From Gerris lacustris (Eukaryota; Arthropoda; Insecta; Hemiptera; Gerridae), in assembly GCA_951217055.1 (NCBI GenBank), contig OX578280.1, forward strand, positions 60,273,633 through 60,337,632: 64,000 bases of DNA, in the 5' to 3' direction. Made by a program: the position numbers and the translations under genes. The notes below the pieces were generated by a model. It saw nothing but the letters and a program-made list of their open reading frames with translations, was not told where the DNA came from and did no database searches. This document shows, in pieces, positions 43,905 through 55,589 of this stretch; positions within the stretch are counted from its first letter, which is position 1, and every line of letters starts with the position of its first letter.

Positions 43905-44850
43905 TAAATTATTAATAATAATTGTAACCGTGGAAGCCCTAAACTAAGAAAAATAGAAAAAAACACAACAAATTTTATACGTGTATATGTATAAGAGAAT
44001 GTTTATAAAGAGTTGTATTTGTATCGGACACATTTTTATTTTCGGAGTTCACATCAGAGAAAACATGGATTAGCTTTTTATACACCCACTATATACTGTA
44101 TAATATATCTGGAAACAACTTTATTTGCCTCTTGTATATAACATCTCTGGAGTTAATATAATATGTATTATAAAAATTGCAGCTTCCAGAAATATACGAT
44201 GTATTTATTGTTATCTTCATCTTGTAAATGTATACGACTTATTGATTTAGTTTTCCTAGAAGGTAAAATTAATAATCTTTGTAATTTTTTCTCACTTTTC
44301 TAACAGTTTTTTACATAAAATTAGAAAGACTTCGAAATTACTCATTTCTTGATTTCGTCTTGTTTCCGTGTTTTTATTATTGGTGTCGTATTCTGTTTTG
44401 AAGAGGAAAGGATAATTTTTTTTGTGGATTGGTTTTATTTTGTTGGCCCTAGATACAGTGAGTTATTCTGACGTCTCAAGAACTTATCGAACTGTTTGCT
44501 TGTGGTTAATTTATGTTTCCTGCCAATAGAACTACCCTATGACCCTTAACACAGCAATGAATAAAATGTTTTCTCTGTAAATTAGTATTAACCTGGTTGT
44601 TTTGGACAACTGAGCCCTGCCATATTTTCATCTCATTAATGGATACAATTCTTAAATCATATCCAAATCGTAAGTTTATTTCGTTATTCCGTTTTTCCGG
44701 TCCGAAAATTTTACGAAAGGTAGGAGTTCTTAACATTTTTATCTCCGCATATTGATGTCAAGCATTTGTTTAATGTTCATATTGATAGAATCAACTTTAT
44801 CTTAGTACATAAATACTAAATGAAAATAATATAATTAGACCAACTTATCT
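43905..44850. other. No gene recognised
   Basis: AT-rich; a 76-codon minus frame at 44506-44736 has no signature. Confidence 0.45.
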
Positions 44851-45120
44851 CGTTAGTCATACGGTATGTAATAGACTAAGTTGGTCATCAGAACTAATGA
44901 GCAATAGTTTAATTAATGTTCAAGTAAATTCTTAATTTTTGCTACGATCTTTGTACAATGACTAGAATTAATACATTGAACTTATATGACGAACGTTTGA
45001 CGTTAGTCATAATTTAATAGACTAAGTTGGTCATCAGAACTGATGAGTTTATGCTGAAATAAATTCTTAGTTTATGCTACGATCTTTTTCTAATGACAAG
45101 GATTAATACATTGAACTTAA
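44851..45120 (+). repeat. 146-bp tandem duplication
   Basis: AATAGACTAAGTTGGTCATC occurs at about 44871 and 45017. TTTGCTACGATCTTT and TTAATACATTGAACTTA follow in both. The copies differ by several indels. Confidence 0.8.
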
Positions 45121-45593
45121 TTGCTTCTTTTGTTTTTGGAATTGAAAGGTGTGATTATCGTATTTATATTTATTTGTTGAATTATAATTTGTTTATGAGC
45201 CATAACATTCTATTTTTTTCATTGGGGATCGTTCCTCGTGTGAATTTCTTCGTTCTTGAACATCAAGTTTATGTGGTTGCCTCAAAGCAACAATCAGCTA
45301 AACTAACTACAGAGGTAATTATCTGCGTATGATTTGAATTTTGAATTTCGTGTAGGAATGCGAAGTATATGATACCCAACAGAATTTGCCTATGATACCG
45401 TGGAGTATATCCCAAGGAGTGTAAGAGCATCATCAGTACTTTCTCCTTTCTTTGATTTTATCATTCTGTAAATAGAAAATAGAAAAAAAAACATATTTCC
45501 ACTTCTAAGGACTTAAAATCATATTCTCAGTGAGTGCCCTAGGCTGGACACTATACAACAAAAAATCCATTGCAAATACCCATCAACATGGCT
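45121..45593. other. No gene recognised
   Basis: A 79-codon frame starts in the duplication (45093-45332) without a family signature. Confidence 0.45.
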
Positions 45594-45663
45594 GAAATTT
45601 TACAGGGTCACGAAAATTAATTAAATTGATCGTCGTAATAAATCATTGGTTTTCCGGTCAACG

Positions 45664-45693
45664 TTTCTCTTCCACTACTGGAAGCATCTTCAG
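45664..45693 (-). ncRNA. Hammerhead ribozyme-like core of a Penelope-like element
   Basis: Minus strand: CTGAAGA, stem-loop TGCTTCCAGTAGTGGAAGA, then GAAAC. CUGANGA and GAAA are both satisfied. Penelope-like elements are known to have hammerheads in their terminal repeats, and the context here is such an element. Confidence 0.65.
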
Positions 45694-46053
45694 GGTTGAG
45701 GTGCATCGTGATGTTTACTTGAAGCAACAACAAGATAGACTGACGACTGGAGAGACAAAAGACGTATTTATAATGATTTTCTCAAGCATAGATTATTCCT
45801 GAATTTCCCGGGAGTTCCTACAGTCGGGTTAATCCTTTGTCAGGATTATGGTATCGGGCAGGTTCTGCCTTCGTCTGCCTTTCTTTGTCGAGTTGGTGTT
45901 GTTTGAAGTCGGGAAGTGACTGTGTCGCCGTCTTCTGCATTCTGCTTGGCACAGGTGCTAACCTGAGGTTTTCAGATACGGTAAAGGGTGAAACCATCCT
46001 CCCTGTTCGAGTTATCTGGTTATTATTTTATCTCAATAGCCTCCCTTACCACC

Positions 46054-46263
46054 CTACTGTGATCCCAGACGCGACTGCACGAATACTCTTAAACTGATGA
46101 AATTACCGGTTCCTTCTGAATTTTCTGCTATCGCTGATCTGTGATCATTGTTTTTCACTGCTCTTACGTGTTCTTGTGCGAGGGTTAAGAAGAGTCTTTC
46201 GGTTTGTCCAATGTAGTTTTTGCCACAGCTGAAAAGGATTTGAAGACACCGCGAGTTTTGAGG
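46054..46263 (-). pseudogene. Penelope-like GIY-YIG endonuclease fragment
   Basis: Reads CLQILFSCGKNYIGQTER, then EHVRAVKNNDHRSAIAE. It keeps the zinc-associated C.....CG lead, YIGQT of the GIY-YIG core, and the downstream EH..A....d...AIAEH-like block (final H lost). A stop follows at 46054-46056. Penelope elements use this domain to nick the target. The copy lacks the RT and is truncated. Confidence 0.75.
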
Positions 46264-46305
46264 TGAAGTGATCTTATGGCGATTCCATCACGATGCACCT
46301 CACCC

Positions 46306-46334
46306 CTAATGAAGCTTCCAATGTGGAAGCGAAA
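46306..46334 (+). ncRNA. Hammerhead ribozyme-like core, inverted copy, one core substitution
   Basis: Plus strand: CTAATGA, stem-loop AGCTTCCAATGTGGAAGC, then GAAA. The invariant G of CUGANGA is A, so activity is unlikely. The stem is fully paired (AGCTTCC/GGAAGC). Confidence 0.6.
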
Positions 46335-46345
46335 TGTCGTGATTT

Positions 46346-47015
46346 CAAAATCTTGAAGAAATGCAGTTTCTTCAAAATACTGATGATATATTTTGACTAT
46401 AAAATATCAATATTTTGATCTATAAAACATGTTGATTAATAAAATATGTTGATCTTAAAACTCAAGATATGGGTTTAATGTAGGTAAACATTATTGCGAC
46501 CAATGACTCCTAAATTCTAAATGGGTAAAGCATTTTCTTTTATTTGACCTTCTTTAATAATAGCTTCAGCATTCGCTCTTCTCTTCTTGATACATAACAC
46601 ACTATCTCTATAATACATAATAAAACACCACAAAGAAATTAAAGTTTAATTATAGTAAACTTATTAAGTATTAAAATTAGGTTGATGATAAAAATACATT
46701 TAAATTAAAAAATAGTGTTAACCTTCGATGAGTATTTAAGTTATCTTAACAACGGTCACTGGGAGAGCTTAGTCAAATACTTATCAAGTGCATAGAAATA
46801 TAGGCATCTAATTATTGCTGAGTTTTCATAATGCTTTAGTTACAAAATAAAACTTATGATACAGTAGGGCCAAATGAATAAATAAAGTAAATATATATTG
46901 AAAAAGATAAAAATAATGCAAAATGAAAAAAGGCAGTTCCTAAAAATATACCAATACTGGGAAAATATACTCAAGTTGCTATTGTCTCAATTATGCAGGC
47001 TATAGCCAAAATTAG
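46346..47015. other. No gene recognised
   Basis: AT-rich with short A(T)ATATTTTGA(C/T)-type repeats near 46388-46450. Confidence 0.5.
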
Positions 47016-47240
47016 TATGTAGGTATTTATTTATTTATGTTGCTCACTTTTGTTTTTATTGCATGTTCTAGTTAAATGGTTATTTATCTATTTTTATTTA
47101 TTTATTTTTATTTAGAGTATACCAATTAGGCAAATTATCTAGTTTATACTTGGTCATAATATGTAGGTATTTATTTATTTATGTTGTTCACTTCTGTTTT
47201 TATTGCATGTTCTTATTAAATTGTTATTTAACCCCTGTTA
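47016..47240 (+). repeat. 144-bp tandem duplication
   Basis: TATGTAGGTATTTATTTATT at 47016 and about 47160, each followed by TTTTTATTGCATGTTCT and a TTTAT-rich step. Confidence 0.8.
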
Positions 47241-47850
47241 TATAACTTAACAGTATGTTACCTATTTCATTAATATGTTTTTGTTGTGGGTACGTATTTA
47301 TTGTAAATTCATTTTTAAGTTTTTGGTAGTATTCATATTTTTAATAATAATTATAATTAGATTTAAATTATTTATTGTAGTTAAATTATTTTTATTGGAA
47401 TGTGAGGCAGATCGGTCATTGATTAGATGCTTGCTAACATAGTTTATTTTGATAGATTGCTTGTATTGGAAACGTGAGACTAGTAGCTTATACCAATGGA
47501 GAGTAAATTTTGATTTGAATATAGTTAGTGTTAATATAGTTCAAATCTTTCTGTTTTATTTGTTTATTTATTTATTTAATGTATGTATTTATTTATTTTA
47601 ATGTAATTTCCTAGTTTATTATCTGTTATTATCCTGGTTATTTTAAAATGTTTAGTTGTACTGTTCTATTCAACAATGTTAGTAACGGAAGTGTACGTAA
47701 CAAGAACTATAAATTTGTTACAGCTTAATCGAGCCTACTCCGTCAGACGGCTGTAATAGCCATGACGTACCATGTATTTCACAAGGGTTTTTATTGTGTT
47801 ATCAATATTTCAATAAAGCATGTTTATTATTATTATTATTATTATTACAT
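47241..47850 (+). mobile_element. Probable LINE 3' end with (ATT)n tail
   Basis: AATAAAGCATG followed by an ATT repeat (about 47824-47848) is the usual 3' terminus of CR1/RTE-type LINEs. A CGTCAGACGGCTGTAATAGC region precedes it. No RT coding was recognised upstream, so only a UTR-like tail may be left. Confidence 0.4.
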
Positions 47851-48278
47851 TTAAATTAAGAATTTATTTTTTTATTAAAAAGTTTTCTGTCTCACCTAGG
47901 AGAATGGTTCTAAATCTAAAATATTTAATTCCGTTGATAATCTTGACTTGTTACTGATATAAAAAAATCTATAATCTTGTTTACATTTAGGGCGCCTTCA
48001 TTAATGAAGTTGGCCTCCTTCCAACTCAATTTAAAAAGAAAAAATTCGCAGTCTGAACAAGATTACTTCTGTTCACCAACCAGGAGAATACAGACGCTTT
48101 TAAAATATGTCACATCACACCCGACAAATCCCAGCTTTCCCTTTGAACTAATATAAACAAAAATTATATATTTACTTTTTTCCAATTTTTTTAAAAAATA
48201 GGTAGAGACTTACAAATGCTCCACAAATTGGGTAGTGTAAAAGAAAAAATCACAGGGAAGTACTTGCGTCCAAGTACT
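47851..48278. other. No gene recognised
   Basis: Nothing identified. Confidence 0.45.
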
Positions 48279-49426
48279 TTTTAGGGTTTTGTAGATGATT
48301 ATGACTAAGCATACCCGTTATGTAATAATAATAATAATAATAATAATATCCATTTATTGTAAAAAAGATAAATATACAAGCATACATTGTTTTTATAGGT
48401 AATAACAACAAGATAAATTACATTTTTTAGGAAATTTTCATCGCCCAATACGGTGTAACCATGAATCATTTCAAAATTTTAAGACCAGCCATTATATAAA
48501 ATTTGGGGGGGGATTTTTTTGGGGGTATATTTTGACTTATAAAACCAATAAAGAATTAAAAATTTAAAAAAGCAAATACATATTTGTATCCTACTCTTCA
48601 GCAGCTTTCATTTGATACCCAACTCAAAATTTTTAAAAAATAAAATTTTGGGCGCACTCCAAATTTTCGCGCACAAAATTAGTAATTTTTAAAACCTGGG
48701 AATGAACTCCCGGAAATATCATCGCCATACTATAAGGTATTAGTATGAATTATTTCGAAATTTTAGCACTAGCCGATCTATAGTGGTTGGGGAGGGAAAT
48801 ATTTTGATTTTTTTCCCCTATAAGGAATGCAAATTTTAAAAAAGCATATATATATTTGTGTCCTACTCTTCAGCAGCTTTCATTTAATACCCAACTCAAA
48901 ATTTTTAAAAAATAAAATTTTGGGCGCACTTCACTTTTTCACGCCCACAATTAACAATTTTTGAAAATTTGGGATGAACTCCTGGAATTTTCATCGCCCC
49001 ACAATAAGATATTAGCATGCATTATTTCAAAATTTTAGCGCCAGCCGATCTATAGTAGTTGGGGGGGGGGGAATTTTTTTGGGTATATTTTGATTTATTT
49101 AACCAATAAGAAATGCAACATTTAAAAAATCATATATATATTTGTGTCCTACTCTTCAGCAGCTTTCATTTGATACCCTACTCAAAAATTAAAAAAAAAT
49201 ATAAATTTTTGAGTTTACCACATTTTTTCGAATTGCGCATGCGCAAATCTAATTATGAACTTCTGTATATTTTTCCTGTGGTTGGGTCAAAAAGTTGCAC
49301 CAGGGTTTCAAATTTCAGTAGTTTCGCTTAAACGGTTCGGGCCCTATGAACCAAAGAGCGACGGACGGACGGACCCATCACCCTCGGTATAAGGGTTTTG
49401 AGAAGTATCTACAAAACCCTAAAAAG
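48279..49426. mobile_element. TIR element (1.15 kb) with internal tandem units
   Basis: CTTTTTAGGGTTTTGTAGA at the left and TCTACAAAACCCTAAAAAG at the right are perfect inverted copies (19 bases). Inside are three ~275-base direct units, each with a TTCATCGCCC, a GATCTATAGT and a CTACTCTTCAGCAGCTTTCA block (near 48590, 48870 and 49150). A CGACGGACGGACGGACC tract lies before the right end. At 48323-48420 a small ATA tract plus TCCATTTATTGT looks like a minus-strand LINE 3' tail inserted near the left end. No transposase. Confidence 0.8.
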
Positions 49427-51084
49427 TTAACTATGTCTCTGTGCCTATATATCGACGACTCTAAATTATTTTATTTGAATACTTACTTTTTTATTTATAA
49501 AATATATATTATCTTCAGTAGGGTAAAAAAGTTATAATTTTGGATTAGTTTTGAGAAAAAGTAAAAGTAGGGAGAAAAAGAAGGATTGCCAACTTAATTA
49601 TTTTATAAATAGCAGAGAATGAATGGCTAATGTAATTAAGTTGTTGAAATCAGGTTGACGACACTGCTTTTTCGACCTTGTTTATAACCTGAACCTGAGT
49701 TTAATTCTAATTCTTATTTGCTTTTTCTTAATATTGAATCTCTTATATCTGCTATTAAAAGTGCTAACAATTATTGTTATTAAAATAATAAATAAAAACT
49801 GTGAAATGGATGAAAATGTGTATTTTCTTCCTACTGGAGATAAAATATTGTATGTACCTCTGGAGTAAAGTGCCATTATGCCCCTCGCGATAATTATCTC
49901 CCGCGATTGCGCCACGGCAATTAAAAAGTCTAATTCCCTCGGCTTCGCCTCGGGATTTAGGGACCATGGTTCCTTTGGCTTCCCCTCGAGAACCAACTTT
50001 TTTGCTCATGAAATAATGGTTTAATTTGCTCCCTAGGGGCATAAATTACTACTAAAATAGAAATTTAGGTCAATTAAAAAAATATAATGTAAAAAAATTA
50101 TCATGCCGATCCTTATATCAAAAATACTTCAAGTAAAAAGAAAAAAACTATAAATTTATTTATTTATTAATTTACAGAAGTTTGAAATTTGTTCCTTAAC
50201 GCCCCATTTTTGTTTAGGGTTTTGAAGGAGTGATCCTTCTGCTAAATCTCTTTTAATGGTATTTTAAAATCTATATTTCTTCTTGTAAGTCAGCAGGCAG
50301 TATGTGCCACACAGTGTCATTCAATTTTTATTTAATTTTAATAAATAAAAATTCTCAATGGTTAAATTTCCAAACAAAAAAGCAATTATTAATATTACCA
50401 AATATTCGTTTAATACTTTTGTTTTATTATTCAAATTACTGTTTGAATATCACAAAGAATCTTTTTACAGACTATAATTTCTCGGAAATATAATTATAAT
50501 TGACCATCATTAAAATTAAAACCATTTAAATTTCCATTACAAAAGTAGTTTATTTAAAAAATATAAATAAATAAATGGACAAGTTAAGTTATCTTTACAC
50601 TGTGGTTATCTTTGTAAGTTGGGAAAGAACAGAAGATTTTAAAGACCTTGACTAGTGTTTAATTTCTAATTTACAACGGAGCTTTAAGAGAGATGAAATA
50701 AATTTACGATATAATTCCTAAGGGAATAGTTAACCAAGCTTATCTAAGTTGAGCTTATTTTAAAGTTAAACCCAAAGAGGTGCTTTTTTTACAAGAAGGA
50801 TTAGTTTGAGATAAAGCTTCTCAACAGTTTAAGACCTTTAAAAGACTTTTTCTAAATAACGTTTTAATGTTGAAAAATTATTCTCATTTAAGAGAAAAAA
50901 AAGGAAACGAAAGCTTTAAACTTAGTGTAAGGCTCAAGTTTAATAGAAACACAAGTTTAACCCCTTCTACTTCTAACACCTCTCTTTACATTGAACTTCT
51001 TCCCCCATAATGTAAGCAAATTCGTATTACATACTTTATTATCATGGAGGTATAGAGCTCTAATTAATAATGAGTATTAATAAG
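49427..51084. other. Intergenic; GC-richer island at about 49850-50045
   Basis: 49850-50045 holds TCGCGA words (CTCGCGATAATTATC, then CCCGCGATTGCG) and CCTCGGCTTCGCCTCGGG, unlike the AT-rich flanks. It is open on the minus strand in two frames but has no recognisable domain. It may be a fragment of an otherwise unseen repeat. The rest shows nothing. Confidence 0.4.
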
Positions 51085-51360
51085 GAATTTTATATGTTAG
51101 TAATATTTTATTTGTTAGGTATAAGCATTTGCATGTATTTTATATACGTTAGTAATAATTTATTTGTTAGGTATAAGCATATGCATGTATTTTATATACG
51201 TTAGTAATATTATATTTGTTAGGTAGAAGGATATGCATGTATTTTATATATGTTAGTAATAATTTATTTGTTAGGTATAAGCATGTACATGTATTTTATA
51301 TATATACGTTAGTAATATTATATTTGTTCAGTATAAGCATGTACAGGTATTTAGGTAATA
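51085..51360 (+). repeat. 52-bp tandem repeat, five units
   Basis: GTTAGTAAT recurs at 51096, 51148, 51200, 51252 and 51308. Unit: ATACGTTAGTAATATTATAT then TTGTTAGGTATAAGCATATG. The last step is 56 because of an extra TATA. Confidence 0.9.
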
Positions 51361-51719
51361 GAACACGGGTATGGATGTGTTTCAACACAAATTATATTGA
51401 AAAATAACATAAAAATAAAATATAAAAATCAATATATAAAAAAATAATATATAGAAAAAATGGTATTCCTTTCAAACAAAATGTAGGTAATATTAATAAA
51501 AAAAATTAAAACCATGGGAGCATGTATATTTATTTTATATTACTAGGTGTGCAATGCAGTTGTCTGCTTGCAATATTGAGCTGAGCGTGCATTTCACATA
51601 ACAATGACATAAACAACAATAAACATTTTTATTTATAAAAATCTGAAATAGGATCAGAAATAGTAATATTTATCATTTTTAATTAAAAAGTTTTTTCCCT
51701 GTTTTTTTATTTTATTTTA
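51361..51719. other. No gene recognised
   Basis: AT-rich. Confidence 0.5.
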
Positions 51720-52130
51720 TTTAGGAGGAAACTTTTGTACCCCGTCGTACCCCTGTGTACCATTTCATATATATTCCTTCTGAGGTTGGTCACATTGACC
51801 GTACTGAATTTTGTGCGGATCGGTTTACCTGTAGGAGGAAACTTTTGTATCCCTTGCCCTCGTACCCCTGTGTACAAATTTAGACCATTTCAGATTAATA
51901 CCTTCCTGTGGTTGGTCGCATAAAACGTGCCGAATTTCGTGTGGATCGGTTCAGCCGTTTAGGAGGAAACTTTTGTACCCTGTACTTCGTATCCCTGTGT
52001 ACTAATTTGGACCATTTCAGATTTATACTCTCCTGTGGTTGGTCACATAAACCGTGCCGAATTTCGTGTGGATCGGTTCAGCCTTTAGGAGGAAACTTTT
52101 GTACCCCGTACCTCGTACCCCTGTGAAAAA
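51720..52130 (-). repeat. ~126-bp tandem repeat (3-4 units) sharing the Helitron GTACACAGGGGTACG motif
   Basis: GGAGGAAACTTTTGTA recurs at 51723, 51834, 51961 and 52087. Each unit has GTACCCCTGTGTAC-like sequence, the reverse complement of the motif in the Helitron units (59923 onwards) and at 15992. The other half of the unit (GTGCCGAATTTCGTGTGGAT) is not shared. Confidence 0.85.
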
Positions 52131-52234
52131 ATCAGAGATGAGATATTGATGAAAATATATATTTTGTTGAAGATCGAAAACAAAAAGTAAACAACGACCT
52201 GTTGAGTACATTATAAAAAATCGGTCCGAGACAA

Positions 52235-52987
52235 CTCAGACAAACTTTCTCATATATGAGTTCATAATTACTTAGCACAGTGTTTACACTTATTAGTTTT
52301 CAAATGTACATTTAAATACTAGGCATCGCGTGGCTCTATCATTGAAGCGAGCGTATAGTAATAAATATGTATTGAATATTGAAAAAAAATATTATTGTGA
52401 ATCATGATGAGTTGATAGATAATGGGTCTGGTAGTAGTGCAGCGGCTAGTAGTAAGGGAACCACCCCGCATTCTTACTATTCCACTAACCACACATCTCT
52501 ATTTCAATATTTATAATTTGTATCTCTTTGCTACAAACAAAATTTTGACAAAACAAAATGAAATTTTGCATGCCTGTTTCAATTGTGCATCAGATGGTGT
52601 CTATGAAGTTTTATTAAAATCGTTACGTTAGAACGTAAGATATCGGTAAAAAGGTTGTTTTCTCTATTTTAAACATTTAGGCCCGCTTTAATAGTTTTAG
52701 CGATCTTTATTAATTCATAGCGGTGTCGCTGTTGGTTTTACTAAAAAATGTTATTTGAAAAAAATGTTCGTCTCATCGAATAGATGATGATAGAATCTTT
52801 TCCCGTCCTGAAATTCCAATTTAATTTTTGAACCTCTCGTTTACGCGAGCGTTGCGCGCGAACTCTTGGACGGATCACGCTGTCCAACGAACATAGCCTG
52901 AGTATTAGTAAGAGGATCATGTATACCAAATTTCACCTAAATCGGTCAACTTTTACTCAAGTTATCGTCACACGCATGAACGTTACT

Positions 52988-53043
<56 letters not shown>

Positions 53044-53612
53044 CGGAGCATATTTCGTTGAATGTAGGAAGCTCGCTACGCTCGCTTCAATTATTGAACA
53101 TTTCATCAAAATTTATCATAAAAATAACTTCTCCTCGGCGGGGAATCGAACCCGGGCTCTCTCCATCCGCGTTTTAAGCTAATTTCTCAGGAACTAGATT
53201 TTTCCCGGGAAAACGGCTTATATCGTTGGATTCGTATTCAAATAGACTACATTTTAGAATTTTTTAATCAAAATCGTCGGAACCGTTTTCGAGAAATAAT
53301 TTTTTTTCAGGTTTTTTCAGAGTTTTTGGGGGGTAGCGCCCCCAAAATTAGAGCTAAAATTAATTTCTCGATTTCGCCTCGGGGTATGATTTTTCTGAAC
53401 ATGTATGCCAAATTTCGTCAAAATCGGCCCAGTAGTTTAGGCTCCAGGAGTCTGCACAGACGACAGACGACAGACGACAGACGACAGACAGACAGACATT
53501 TTTTAAAAACCACTTTTTTGGACTCAGGGGACCTCAAAACGTGTAAATCCATCAAAATCTCAAAATCGAATTTTCGCGCCATCACAATACTTTCTCTTTA
53601 TATGAGAAAGTA
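52235..53612 (-). mobile_element. TE3 copy interrupted by TE2
   Basis: The left part (52224-52317) matches the TE3 3' end at 42.5 kb (ATCGGTCCGAGACAACTCAG, then TTTCTCATATATGAG). The right part (53093-53612) matches the TE3 5' two-thirds, ending TATATGAGAAAGTA. Joined, they are collinear with 41925-42524; the TE2 insertion explains the gap. 53142-53152 holds a perfect B box on the minus strand (GGTTCGATTCC). Confidence 0.8.
52318..53092 (+). mobile_element. TE2 copy inserted in TE3
   Basis: TTGAAGCGAGCG (52342-52353) and CGCTCGCTTCAA (53079-53090) are inverted near the ends. The body matches TE2 at 39.3 kb (AATAAATATGTATTGAATAT, GTTTTAGCGATCTTT, GTTATCGTCACACGC) and ends in (GACA)n at 52987-53042. 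Its termini differ from those of the 39-kb copy. Confidence 0.75.
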
Positions 53613-54587
53613 ATAATATGTTAACGGAGGCTTTTTCATTGAAGCGAGCTTAAAGCCTGGGCCACATTTGTCCGACCTTTAGCAATAGACCCATTCACAT
53701 ATTTAATATTTAATTCCAACTCCCCTTTAATTTTCCTCCCCCTGCTGGAATGACGCACCAGCGACACATTGGCCCAATGCCCCTTGGCCAATATTTGATT
53801 CCAATACACGCTACTTGGTTTCTACCGCGCCCGTGAGAGTTGCAATAATAATATTGCTGTAGGTATTTTAACACTTTCATCAGTTTACGTAATATATCAC
53901 CTTTATCAATTTCATGTACGTCGGATATCGAAAATTTCGACGACCACTTAGCATTGGTTGCAGCTGCATAAATATTGACAGCATACTTACTTGCTTATTT
54001 TAGTCACTTTTACTGTCGAATTTCTCACAACATCAGAGCTGGATGTAGCCCGCGGGTATTAAATTAATCAAAAACATTCATTTACTTTTTAAAAGAGTAA
54101 AAAACAATAGCACTATAAGTATTTTGATAAATATGTTATTTATTGAAAAAAAAGTTAATCATGACGAACCCTCAGGAAATATTTTTTTTTAAAAAAAACA
54201 TTTTAACTTTTTCACACACTAAAATAGTAAGTAATTTTTATATTTTAAGAATCATGAAAATTGTTAGAATATAATTTAAATGTCCCAAAAAACAACTTAT
54301 TTAATACCAAACTGTTAATGTTGATATGTATGTAATTATGTTTTAGTAGATAAGAAATTGACCCTATTGTTTGATTGTTTTAGTTAAAAAAGACTGAAGA
54401 TGGGCCTTAGTCAGGGTCGAAGCATGTGGAAATTAAAGAAATTGCTTGCATACGCGTCTGCAAGACAGAGAGACATTTTTATATAACGCTTTTTGGTAAC
54501 GCTTGTGTAACGAGTTTGGTTTATATGCCAAAAGCAAGACATGAAAATGTCAAAAGGAAAAAAAAAAATAGTTTTGATTACGTTTTT
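53613..54587. other. Intergenic, repeat-like CpG-bearing stretch at 53650-54055
   Basis: TTGAAGCGAGC at 53638 echoes the TE2 end. TTAAAGCCTGGGCCACATTT at about 53650 looks like a TIR-type end after TTA, but no partner end was found. No protein recognised. Confidence 0.35.
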
Positions 54588-55342
54588 ACTTTTCCTCACT
54601 ACTAATAGTAGGAAAAGTAGGTATTGTTTTCACCAAAAAAAATTTTTTCTAGATTTCAACGGAATTATCCGTTTTAGGTGTTTTTAAGACCTCCTGAGTG
54701 GTTTTCAGCATGACGTATGTATGTGTGTTATCATCGTAGCGCCCAAGGTATTTAACCTAGAGAGTTGAAACTTGGCAGAAAACTCAGTCCTAACCTGTAG
54801 TTGTGCCGCCCGGAAAATCAACTTTTTCCGCCATCTTGAACCCAGTTTGCTGAGTCAGCAAACAGTTAAAAAAATCGTAATAAATCGAAAATGGTCCTGA
54901 TCGAGTTGAAATTGGCTCGAATGTACCTCTCTGTATAACAAACAAGCCCACTAAATTTTTTTTGATTTTGGCCGCCATTTTGAAGTTATAAATTATTGAA
55001 TTTTTAAACTTTGACGGTTAATAATACTGAAAGTATAAATAGGTTTTAGACTTATAGCATATCGTTGGAACCGGAAAAAATTAAGGAACAAGTATAAAAA
55101 AACCCGATGAAATTCCATTTATTAGTTTAAAAGTTATAAGCGAATATAATTATTTATTAGTGCGATAATTTTGATGACGTCAAAGTTTGTTTACATCTGT
55201 CAAAATACCGCCAAACTTCAAATAATTAATTAAAATATAGGTATTAAAAATAAGGTTTTTTTTTAAGAATGATAATAAATCAGTTAGTTCAGAACGGTCA
55301 CCCATCCAAGTACTGACCACGTCCAATGCTGCTTCCTCCTGC
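54588..55342 (-). mobile_element. TIR element with 5S-rRNA-like segment, truncated copy
   Basis: Reverse match of 30176-30956. It keeps the ACTTTTCCTCACT end at 54588 but stops at the GCAGGAGG that precedes the 5S segment, so the other terminus and most of the double hairpin are missing. 5S-like segment at 55287-55333. A hairpin ACTTTTCCT...AGGAAAAGT sits at the retained end. Confidence 0.8.
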
Positions 55343-55589
55343 ATTTTAATACATATACCTTTTGTATTTGCTTGTTTTATTCAGAATGTTTTTCTTTCAA
55401 AAAATATAAAATAATATGACTAATATTATTTCAGGTAGCATATACTCATAAATGTATGTAAATTGTTCGAAAATTCAAGTTAAAACTTGAACAATCAATT
55501 AACATGTTAAAAAAACATACTTATCAGAGACTTAATATTGTGATTTTATCAATCTACCTGTTCCAATAATTAAACTGTTTCGAGGATTA
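55343..55589. other. No gene recognised
   Basis: Short AT-rich stretch before the tandem duplication. Confidence 0.45.

Larger units (their letters stand above)
45594..46345 (-). mobile_element. Penelope-like element 3' part with inverted hammerhead-bearing ends
   Basis: The minus strand carries the GIY-YIG segment (46054-46263), then a decayed tail shared with 37.4 kb, then an end containing a hammerhead-like core (45664-45693). A second copy of that end lies in the opposite orientation at about 46283-46345, so the element is bounded by inverted pseudo-LTR pieces. The RT domain is absent (5' truncated). Confidence 0.75.

Noticed and set aside
49764..50042. Protein of 92-104 residues in the GC-richer island
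   Set aside because: Two overlapping minus frames with low-complexity GEAKG/EAEG words; no domain or start context.
53136..53165. tRNA gene suggested by GGTTCGATTCC on the minus strand
   Set aside because: No cloverleaf with acceptor and anticodon stems could be drawn; it lies in a TE3 copy.
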